Program-made: the position numbers and the translations under genes
The notes under the pieces: generated by a model
Told to the model about the DNA's origin: nothing
Seen by the model: the letters and a program-made list of their open reading frames with translations, nothing else
Databases searched by the model: none
Part shown: one piece after another, positions 57,695-64,000 of the stretch
How positions within the stretch are numbered: the first letter of the stretch is position 1
How the letters are laid out: each line of letters starts with the position of its first letter
From: Bacteroidetes bacterium HGW-Bacteroidetes-5
GTDB lineage: Bacteria > Bacteroidota > Bacteroidia > Bacteroidales > UBA932
Direction of reading: 5' to 3'
DNA: 64,000 nucleotides
Assembly (NCBI GenBank): GCA_002842515.1
Contig: PHDC01000001.1
Location: 1,984,001-2,048,000, forward strand

Positions 57695-57913
57695 ATGAAA
57701 AATCTGGGATTTATAATCATTCTGGCAGGGTTGGTATTGACAATTTTCTCTGTTGTGACTGTGTTCACAAGAGAGAAAGTTATCGATATCGGGAAAGTAG
57801 AGATAACAAGAGACAAACCCCACAACTTCAACATCTCTCCTTTTATTGGAGTAGCTGTAATGGGGGTTGGAGGAGTTTTGCTCTTTTTGTCTAAAAAGGG
57901 GGTAAAAGCTTAA
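57695..57913 (+). CDS. Small two-helix membrane protein
   Basis: A 72-residue protein with two hydrophobic segments (about 4-24 and 48-67) joined by a basic loop of about 23 residues (REKVIDIGKVEITRDKPHN). Such proteins (DUF3185-like in general shape) occur with CsbD and stress genes. I do not assign a family. It is in the same transcript as CsbD and ends in a long palindrome. Confidence 0.75.
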   Translation: MKNLGFIIILAGLVLTIFSVVTVFTREKVIDIGKVEITRDKPHNFNISPFIGVAVMGVGGVLLFLSKKGVKA

Positions 57914-57930
57914 AATCTTAAGCTTTTACC
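57901..57930. terminator. Perfect palindrome between convergent small genes
   Basis: GGTAAAAGCTTAA and TTAAGCTTTTACC form a 13-bp stem with an AATC loop; the stop codon TAA of the small membrane protein is in the left arm. There is no T-run, so it may act as a weak terminator or mRNA end stabiliser. Confidence 0.55.
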
Positions 57931-57942
57931 TATCCTCTTGAT

Positions 57943-58128
57943 TTAAACGGATATGTCCTTTAGGAAATCCAATACGCCGAATATCCTTAGCAGCCATATT
58001 ATAACAACAATAACGACTACGATATTCAAGATCTTCTTGATTTGCCTGTCCATTGGGATATAGGTATTGACAAGCCATAAAATAATACCTGCAACAATAA
58101 GAACAATTAAAATAGTGAGTAATGGCAT
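57943..58128 (-). CDS. Small membrane protein, Thivi_2564 type
   Basis: A 61-residue protein with two hydrophobic helices (MPLLTILIVLIVAGIILWLV and LNIVVVIVVIIWLLRIF) joined by YIPMDRQIKKI, the pattern of the Thivi_2564 family of small membrane proteins, whose role is unknown. ATG at 58128 is chosen; longer in-frame starts add a charged stretch before the first helix and are less likely. It is convergent with the CsbD pair and divergent from the fimbrillin genes. Confidence 0.8.
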   Translation of the reverse strand: MPLLTILIVLIVAGIILWLVNTYIPMDRQIKKILNIVVVIVVIIWLLRIFGVLDFLKDISV

Positions 58129-58348
58129 AATATAAGTTTTTAAATCCTGGATTCTTACTAAAACAAAGTTGACCATCCTTCACTCAAAACTACTTACAAA
58201 ACTTCTTTTAAAAGTTACATTTTTCCCACATTTATGGTGAGTATATGCTTGCAAGTGTGAATAATGCAACAGTTATCTAAAAAAGTGTAACAAGATTTTG
58301 AAATATGTTCATCACCTTGCAAAAACAGAAAATCAATAATATCATATA

Positions 58349-59326
58349 ATGAAAAAAACATTAATTATCACATCGGTATTAGCAATTATGTTACTATCGT
58401 GTACAAAACAAGAGGAAGTAATTACAGAAAATGCAAAGAGTGCACTCTCCGTTAAGGTGGGCATAATAGCAACCAAAGCAATTATTTCAGGAACAATCTT
58501 CCCCGACGGATCTAGTATCGGAGTACAGGTACGCAAAGCAGGTCAGTTTAATTATCAAGCCGGTACAATGACAAACATTATGTACACATATACTGCTGCC
58601 GGAGCAACCTGGGCAACAGCAACTCCTTTTTATCTGACAAATACTCTTGGAGAGGTATATGCATATTACCCTTATGTTTCAGTAGGAGATAACCTCACTG
58701 CTTTTACAACAATACCGGTAACAATAGACGCAACTGCAACTACAGGCACAGAGACGGACTATATGTATGCGACCCCTTTAACAGGCCTAAGCAGTGTAAG
58801 CAACGGCGTTGGTAAACAGAATGCGAACCTTGTAATGAACCACGCATTTACCCAGATTTCGTTCTATATCTATAAGAACAACTACTCCGGAACAGGTACT
58901 TTAACACAATTTAAGATTGAAGATGCCGTAGCAACAACTTTTGTTAAAACTAGCAGTACTGCTATGACAATGAATATTGAGAACGGTAATCTTCTGGGAG
59001 GATCTACAGGTATAATTACCCGGACACTTGCAGCACCAGTTACCTTAACAAGTGTAGCTCCGGATGCAGATATACTTGTGCTGAAAACACAGGTGAATGC
59101 AACAACTATACTTGTACCTACAGCTTCGATGGCAATTGGAGATATAAAATTCACCTTTACAATTGACGGTGAAACTTATACTGCAACAAACACGACCGCT
59201 ATATCGTGGCTTAAGGGGAAACAGTATATCTATACAGCCCGTTTGGATGGAACAGGCCTTGTTATTCTAAGTGCAATCATCACAGATTGGGATACACAAC
59301 CAGGAGATCTAATAGACATTAAGTAA
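58349..59326 (+). CDS. Fimbrillin-like lipoprotein 1
   Basis: A 325-residue protein of the fimbrillin / Mfa1-like class (type V pili subunits of Bacteroidales). It has lipobox LLSC (Cys18), the usual fimbrillin order with YAYYPYVSVGDNLTAFTTIP and the DYMYAT-L-NHAFTQISFYIYKN block, and a C-terminal LKGKQYIYTARLDGTGLVIL followed by ITDWDTQP. Such subunits are lipidated, then cut by gingipain-like protease and joined by strand exchange. It is first of three consecutive genes; no tip, anchor or usher gene is in the window, so a full pilus is not shown. Confidence 0.88.
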   Translation: MKKTLIITSVLAIMLLSCTKQEEVITENAKSALSVKVGIIATKAIISGTIFPDGSSIGVQVRKAGQFNYQAGTMTNIMYTYTAAGATWATATPFYLTNTLGEVYAYYPYVSVGDNLTAFTTIPVTIDATATTGTETDYMYATPLTGLSSVSNGVGKQNANLVMNHAFTQISFYIYKNNYSGTGTLTQFKIEDAVATTFVKTSSTAMTMNIENGNLLGGSTGIITRTLAAPVTLTSVAPDADILVLKTQVNATTILVPTASMAIGDIKFTFTIDGETYTATNTTAISWLKGKQYIYTARLDGTGLVILSAIITDWDTQPGDLIDIK

Positions 59327-59333
59327 TAATAAA

Positions 59334-60332
59334 ATGAGCAGATTTTTAGTGATTGCTTACATCTTAGTTATTGTTGCAGGTTGTAGGAAAAATGAATTTG
59401 TATCTGACGACAGATATGCATTACTCAATATTACACCCGTTGTTAACAAAGATGAAGCAACCATTGCTCATCAACAAAGCTATATTGATCTCTTTAAAAT
59501 TGGCATACAGGTTACAAATTCCAATGGAACGGAGTTGTATTTTCCTTACACAAAGAATCTATTATTAAGTAATAGTGATAAGTGGGTACTCTCTAAACCT
59601 GTATGCCTTTCTATTATAAATGCAAAAATTTACGCATACTATCCCTTTACCGAAATTGAAGAAAACCTAACAGGACTAGGCGAAACAGCTATTGTCCGGC
59701 TAAATATCCCAAAAGAGCAGGTTATGGCTTCACAGAGAGATTATATGTATGCATCCCAAAGCACCTATCTCCCTTCCGGAGGAGGACCAATTTTTTATGC
59801 TAACCCAAATGTAACTCTTCAGCTGAACCACGCCCTCTCATTAATATCATTTGTGATCTTTAAAGAGGATTTTAGCGGACCCGGGGAGCTTTCAAATATT
59901 GAGATTACAGATAATTCAAATCTTTCCGGGCTTACAATAAATGCATTAGCGGGAGATAAACTATCTATGAGATTGGCAGATGGGACAATAATAAACGGAA
60001 GTGCATCTTCTAATATCTCTGTAAACTCAGTTGAAAACTCCATAACCGAAACTATTGACCCGGGAGTGGATGAAGTACAGCTAAAAACTATGGTAAATGG
60101 ATATATGTATGTTGTACCTTCTGTTTTTTCTGACAGAGGCAATGTTCAGTTTTCACTTACAATTGATAATAAAGTTTATACAATATCCCATACCGGAGAG
60201 GGTGAACTGGAGTGGATAAAGGGATATCAGTATATATACAAGTTAAGATTGACGGCCACAGCTCTTACAATTGTGGGCATAATCATTACGGATTGGGATG
60301 TTAACTACTCAGGGGAGATTATTTTAAAATAG
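59334..60332 (+). CDS. Fimbrillin-like lipoprotein 2
   Basis: A 332-residue paralogue of the first: lipobox VAGC (Cys17), IYAYYPFTEIEENLTGLGET, SQRDYMYASQSTYLPSGG, the LQLNHALSLISFVIFKEDFS block, and the C-terminal IKGYQYIYKLRLTATALTIV with IITDWDVN. It follows by 7 bp. The N-terminal half is less conserved than the C-terminal half between the two. Confidence 0.88.
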   Translation: MSRFLVIAYILVIVAGCRKNEFVSDDRYALLNITPVVNKDEATIAHQQSYIDLFKIGIQVTNSNGTELYFPYTKNLLLSNSDKWVLSKPVCLSIINAKIYAYYPFTEIEENLTGLGETAIVRLNIPKEQVMASQRDYMYASQSTYLPSGGGPIFYANPNVTLQLNHALSLISFVIFKEDFSGPGELSNIEITDNSNLSGLTINALAGDKLSMRLADGTIINGSASSNISVNSVENSITETIDPGVDEVQLKTMVNGYMYVVPSVFSDRGNVQFSLTIDNKVYTISHTGEGELEWIKGYQYIYKLRLTATALTIVGIIITDWDVNYSGEIILK

Positions 60333-60353
60333 ATTCCCAATAAAAAGATAAAT

Positions 60354-61919
60354 ATGAATAGATACTTATATATACTTTACTTTGCAGCCCTCTTCTTTAC
60401 CTCCTGTTTACGGGAAGAAATACCGGTTAAAGAAGGGGATCAAAGCGGAGAAATCATCAGAATAAGCGGTGCATACACCGCCCCTCAAACCAAGACATCC
60501 CTTAACGGACTGGTAACCAGTTGGGAAAATTTGGACAAAACAGGTATCTATTGTGCACAGGCGAAGAATCCCGGAGGAGTTGTAGGGGTAAAAAATGCAG
60601 AGTTTACGGCATTAACACAAACGACTAGCTCCTTTTTTGACGGGACAATATTCTGGGGGGCAGGAGTTCACCAGTTCTATTCCTACTACCCGTACAGTGC
60701 AGCAAACTCCTTAAAGGAGGCCACAGAGATACCAATAACTCTTCCTGCCACTCAATCTCAGGCAGGTGGTACATACTCTCATATTGGAGATATAGATTTT
60801 CTGGTATCAACACCAAAGAGTTTTAATCCACTAACCGAAGGGGCGGCAACTCCGGTCAATCTTGTTTATAATCACGTTTTCTCAATGATTGAGTTCAAAG
60901 TATTAATTCCACAGGGGACAACCAAGTTCAATAAAATTGAGATTACCGCCTCTTCTGCTGCCAACCTATCATTATCTTCCGGAATCATAGATTTAACTCA
61001 ATCCAAACCGGAGGGGGATGCCATATATACAATAACCGGAGTCTCGGGTTTGGCTAGCTCAACGCTCAATATTACAGGAGATTGCATCATAACCAATGAC
61101 CCGGCAACATCTGCCGGAGCAATGCTTATGGTTATCCCCGGAGATCATACAGGAGGCACTTTCACTGTTAATGCCTATACCGACCTTGGGGTAACTACCG
61201 TAATCCGGGACGGAATTAATATAAAAAGGAATAATAAATATAACCTCACAATCATTATCCCATTTATCGATCTTAAAACCGCCAAAAGGTTCGGAATTCT
61301 TTCAGGAGTTGGGATAAGCAGCTCGGGGGCGAGTATCATTAATGATATGGATGTTGGAATAAGCCCCGGATTACTTGCCGCTATTACAGGATTTCCTCCG
61401 GCAACTGTCGTGAATGGTGCAATCTATGCTCCGGACGATATTGCCCCGGGAACAGCAGCGATGCTAACACAGGCAAAAGCAGATCTCACGAGTGCATATC
61501 TGGCTGCAGAGGCTGCAATTAGTCCTGTTCCTGCAATAGTTTCCGGAGATATTGGTGGAGCTACCCTTACACCCGGGATTTATAAATCCTTATCAACTCT
61601 ATTGGTTCAATCCGGCAATCTTACTCTTGACGCCCAGGGAAATACCAACGCCTTCTGGGTTTTCCAGGTTGCAGATGAATTGACCACAGTTGGTGGGGCA
61701 GGAGGTAATATTTTACTTACCAATGGAGCAAAAGCAGAGAATATATTCTGGCAGGTTGGAATTTCTGCAACTATCGGTGATAACACCTCTTTCAAAGGTA
61801 ACATCCTTGCCCTTACTTCAATAACACTGAATACCGGAGCAACTGTAGAGGGTAGAGTGCTTGCAAGAAATGGTGCAGTTGTACTGACAAGTACAAATAT
61901 AATCACCAAGCCTCAGTAG
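60354..61919 (+). CDS. Fimbrillin-like lipoprotein fused to an ice-binding-like (DUF3494) domain
   Basis: A 521-residue lipoprotein (lipobox TSC, Cys18) with two parts. Residues about 35-305 look like the fimbrillin domain (GVHQFYSYYPYSAANSLKEA, DIDFLVSTPKSFNPLTEGAA, LVYNHVFSMIEFKVLIPQGT). Residues about 311-521 form a right-handed beta-solenoid domain of the DUF3494 family: KRFGILSGVGISSSGASIIN, NDMDVGISPGLLAAITGFPP, TPGIYKSLSTLLVQSGNLTL, NAFWVFQVADELTTVGG, ENIFWQVGISATIGDNTSFK. DUF3494 proteins bind ice or act as adhesins. Fusion to a fimbrillin suggests a pilus-tip or surface adhesin. It is 21 bp after gene 2 and is last in the operon. Confidence 0.85.
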   Translation: MNRYLYILYFAALFFTSCLREEIPVKEGDQSGEIIRISGAYTAPQTKTSLNGLVTSWENLDKTGIYCAQAKNPGGVVGVKNAEFTALTQTTSSFFDGTIFWGAGVHQFYSYYPYSAANSLKEATEIPITLPATQSQAGGTYSHIGDIDFLVSTPKSFNPLTEGAATPVNLVYNHVFSMIEFKVLIPQGTTKFNKIEITASSAANLSLSSGIIDLTQSKPEGDAIYTITGVSGLASSTLNITGDCIITNDPATSAGAMLMVIPGDHTGGTFTVNAYTDLGVTTVIRDGINIKRNNKYNLTIIIPFIDLKTAKRFGILSGVGISSSGASIINDMDVGISPGLLAAITGFPPATVVNGAIYAPDDIAPGTAAMLTQAKADLTSAYLAAEAAISPVPAIVSGDIGGATLTPGIYKSLSTLLVQSGNLTLDAQGNTNAFWVFQVADELTTVGGAGGNILLTNGAKAENIFWQVGISATIGDNTSFKGNILALTSITLNTGATVEGRVLARNGAVVLTSTNIITKPQ

Positions 61920-61943
61920 ATATTGAGGTTAAAATACTTGAAG

Positions 61944-62438
61944 TCAATTCCCAACAGAAGGAATCAACTCCAAAACGGGATATATCGGTTCACAGAACCC
62001 AAATTTCCGGTATAGTTTTTCGCCCTCTTTAGTGGTATGCAACGATATTTTGCTTATACCCCGATTGTGGGCTTCATCAATCAACCTCTCCAGAATTAGT
62101 GCAGAAACACCATTTCTTCTTGCCGAAGGGATAGTGTACATATTTAGGATGTCCCCTTCTAAATAAAAAGGTTTATTGAAATCTCCGGGAATCTTCTTTA
62201 CCACCATAGCCCCAAAACTGATAATCTCCTCCTTATATACCGCCATAAAGGCGAAAAAGCGCTGCTCTGCCAAAGCCTGCTCAAAAAAAGCGTTCAGCTC
62301 TTTGCTTAGGTTCGACTGATATTCAGGTGTTTGCTCTCCCTGGAGCTCGGTTAGATAGGCCATCCTGTATTTGGTAAGCAGCTCTACCTCATTTGCCCCG
62401 ATCTGCTTTATCTCTATATCCGATAGATCGATTTTCAT
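61944..62438 (-). CDS. GNAT family N-acetyltransferase
   Basis: A 164-residue acetyl-CoA-dependent acetyltransferase. The acetyl-CoA site is seen in ILNMYTIPSARRNGVSALIL, where the Arg-x-x-Gly loop matches the Q/RxxGxG/A motif, followed by the helix LIDEAHNRGISKISLHTT and the C-terminal KLYRKFGF typical of GNATs. The substrate is unknown. The start is ATG at 62438 (MKIDLSDIEI); an in-frame start 96 bp further up adds an unlike, Tyr-rich leader. It is convergent with the fimbrillin genes and divergent from the last gene. Confidence 0.88.
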   Translation of the reverse strand: MKIDLSDIEIKQIGANEVELLTKYRMAYLTELQGEQTPEYQSNLSKELNAFFEQALAEQRFFAFMAVYKEEIISFGAMVVKKIPGDFNKPFYLEGDILNMYTIPSARRNGVSALILERLIDEAHNRGISKISLHTTKEGEKLYRKFGFCEPIYPVLELIPSVGN

Positions 62439-62574
62439 ATAATTGAGTTTAATATCATAAAGGTATGGTTTTTTATCTAACATCATTTCGTAAAAAATGT
62501 TTGCGTTTTGACGATTCAGTGTAATTATTACCATAAATAACTTTAAATTTAGGATAAATCAAAACCATAATATA

Positions 62575-64000
62575 ATGAAGGGTATTATGCAAAATGTGGT
62601 GGCCATTGTTATTGTGGCCATTATAACGGGATATCTGCATACAGACGGATATCTTTACTCCCAGTCAAAAAGTGGGCAGACAGGTATATTTGAGTATAAA
62701 CTTCTACCAAACTGGACCCTGGATAAGGAGTTTTCCAATGAAGAGTTCTTAACATTCAGAAACATCGTAAACGGAGAGTTAAGGTATATCGTGAGGTTAA
62801 GACACAAAGGAACCATAACCAGACACATTAGAGATTTAGAGACTCATATTGGTTCTATTAAAAAGAGCCATCAAGATCGCAAAGACTTTATAGATCACAT
62901 AGAGTATGAGAGCAGGTACAAGACTCTTGGTAAAGATAAGTGTTATATGATGTCATACATAGCCCCTGCTTTTAACCACAGGGGTTTTATATTTACCCCT
63001 GTAGTTGATGGGGTAATGTATCAGGTATTTGTCTTTGACAAGGTAGATAAAAAAAAGGAGCTCAGGAAGGAGGCTGCAGATTTCATTGCAGGAATTACAA
63101 TTGCCGGGGCCAAAAAGGAAGATACCAAAACTCCTGTTGATAGCAAGGGAGCATACAGGAGCCTGGAGGTTCAGGGTGAGTCAACTCCTGCTGCAAAGCC
63201 AATTCCGTTTCTTGATATAAACAAGATTACTGCCAGCCAGTGGGATGGATCTGTTGCTGCGGCAATGGAGGGAATGAGGCTTGTCTATGGCCCTATGAAT
63301 GAGTCCCAGGAGGCAAAGTTCGTGGAGGCCTGGTCTCCTCTGCGACAGACCCCGTTCAAAGAGGCGGTAGATTATATGAATAAATTCAATCCTCTTTTGG
63401 GTGAGTTCCTTGTGTACAGGGCTGCTGTTGTGCAGAGTAGCCAACTTTTGGAAGAAGCGGTTCAAAGTGCGGGATTCGCAGCTGAGTTTGATGACCCGGA
63501 GGGTGTAAGAGCATATATGGACCTGGCATCAAAATACAGAAACCTTCTTATTTCCAGAGAGAAAAGGCTGGAGCAGATTATTAAAGCACTAACAGATCTT
63601 GGAAACCCGCCAGATGGAAACGCACTTATGGCACAGAGGCAGGGGCAGTACAAAAAAGAAAAAGAGTTCCTCAAATCTCTGCTCTCAACTTTCACACCGG
63701 AGGGGTGCTGGGCAGGAACTCAGAACCAGTTCTTCGACCCATCATATAAGCTTGGAGAGGTCTATTTTCCCAAGTATTTCTATGTTTATAAGATTGATAC
63801 GCCAGATGGTGAGAAGTACTATAACATTGAACTTTGTGCAGAGTGCAACTATAGCAATCTCCCCGGAAAGACCACCGTTACCGGAGGAATGGGAGATAAG
63901 TTCATTCGCAGGGAGCTGCTGGCTCCTGAGTATGTGGGAAGAGGGGTTGGAGGGGCAAACGACGGCAAGATTTTCAACTACTTTTTAAAGTTCAATTACC
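62575..64000 (+). CDS. Large exported or membrane-anchored protein of unknown function, 3' end cut
   Basis: An open frame of 475 codons from ATG at 62575 to the window edge. Residues 1-20 form a hydrophobic anchor or signal (QNVVAIVIVAIITGYLHTDG). The next part is charged (RIVRLRHKGTITRHIRDLE-type), and from about residue 200 there are Glu/Ala-rich helices (SQEAKFVEAWSPLRQTPFKE, LISREKRLEQIIKALTDLGN). There is a beta-rich C-terminal section with YFPKYFYVYKIDTPDGEKYY and ELCAECNYSNLPG. I recognise no family, repeat or catalytic motif. The gene begins right after a divergent GNAT gene, with an A+T-rich gap of about 136 bp between. Confidence 0.85.
   Translation, partial: MKGIMQNVVAIVIVAIITGYLHTDGYLYSQSKSGQTGIFEYKLLPNWTLDKEFSNEEFLTFRNIVNGELRYIVRLRHKGTITRHIRDLETHIGSIKKSHQDRKDFIDHIEYESRYKTLGKDKCYMMSYIAPAFNHRGFIFTPVVDGVMYQVFVFDKVDKKKELRKEAADFIAGITIAGAKKEDTKTPVDSKGAYRSLEVQGESTPAAKPIPFLDINKITASQWDGSVAAAMEGMRLVYGPMNESQEAKFVEAWSPLRQTPFKEAVDYMNKFNPLLGEFLVYRAAVVQSSQLLEEAVQSAGFAAEFDDPEGVRAYMDLASKYRNLLISREKRLEQIIKALTDLGNPPDGNALMAQRQGQYKKEKEFLKSLLSTFTPEGCWAGTQNQFFDPSYKLGEVYFPKYFYVYKIDTPDGEKYYNIELCAECNYSNLPGKTTVTGGMGDKFIRRELLAPEYVGRGVGGANDGKIFNYFLKFNY

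Noticed and set aside
1..64000. tRNA, rRNA or CRISPR loci and complete prophage
   Set aside because: No cloverleaf-like GGTTCGAATCC-type motif, rRNA core sequence, repeat-spacer array or phage structural gene was noticed in any gap; a tRNAscan or CRISPR finder run would settle this.

Overview
The window looks like chromosomal DNA of a Bacteroidota bacterium, most probably of the order Bacteroidales. The evidence is two SusC/SusD pairs, FecR-type and other ECF sigma modules, fimbrillin-like lipoproteins, many proteins with lipobox signal peptides, and promoters of the Bacteroidota form TAnnTTTG (-7), some with TTTG about 20 bp upstream (-33). The base composition is A+T-rich. No tRNA, rRNA, prophage or CRISPR array was found. 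Both edges cut a gene.

Layout. 0-4.7 kb: patatin-like lipase (cut), cyclophilin-type lipoprotein, MlaF/MlaE-type lipid ABC transporter, Kdo transferase WaaA. 4.75-7.6 kb: a TonB-dependent receptor whose leader is a clear FMN riboswitch, so probably a flavin receptor. 7.6-8.6 kb: a REP-associated tyrosine transposase between two inverted hairpin repeats. 8.7-11.8 kb: ribosomal operon rplM-rpsI-rpsB-tsf, with an S2 protein that has a long repetitive acidic tail. 11.9-14.0 kb: tRNA-dihydrouridine synthase and LpxK. 14.3-26.2 kb: two SusC/SusD systems, the first with two small exported partners. 26.3-32.0 kb: M24 aminopeptidase, beta-lactamase-fold hydrolase, CoA-type Nudix hydrolase and S9 oligopeptidase, which together suggest peptide scavenging.

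32.0-36.3 kb: an ECF sigma/FecR pair flanked by two related carboxypeptidase-regulatory-domain proteins; one carries an STN domain but no TonB barrel follows. 37.5-48.2 kb: a long collinear run of sigma factor, small membrane protein, CpxP/Spy-like protein, TonB receptor, DUF4876 lipoprotein, DUF6850-type barrel, ChaN-like protein and two M16 proteases (one active-looking, one lacking the zinc motif). I read it as a possible protein- or haem-derived iron acquisition operon. 48.6-52.2 kb: four thioredoxin-fold exported proteins in convergent pairs. 52.4-57.3 kb: M28 peptidase, an unknown helical exported protein, a radical-SAM sulfatase maturase and the muramidase NamZ (DUF1343). 57.5-58.1 kb: CsbD and two tiny membrane proteins. 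58.3-61.9 kb: three fimbrillin-like lipoproteins, the last fused to an ice-binding-like (DUF3494) adhesin domain. 62-64 kb: a GNAT acetyltransferase and a large unknown gene cut by the edge.

Between genes there are two apparently undescribed repeat families: a hairpin element with conserved ends and variable core (20.6 kb and 48.2 kb), and a roughly 20-bp element that sits right at stop codons of convergent genes (29.2 kb and 50.9-51.0 kb). All family names come from motif recognition by eye; no database search was run.
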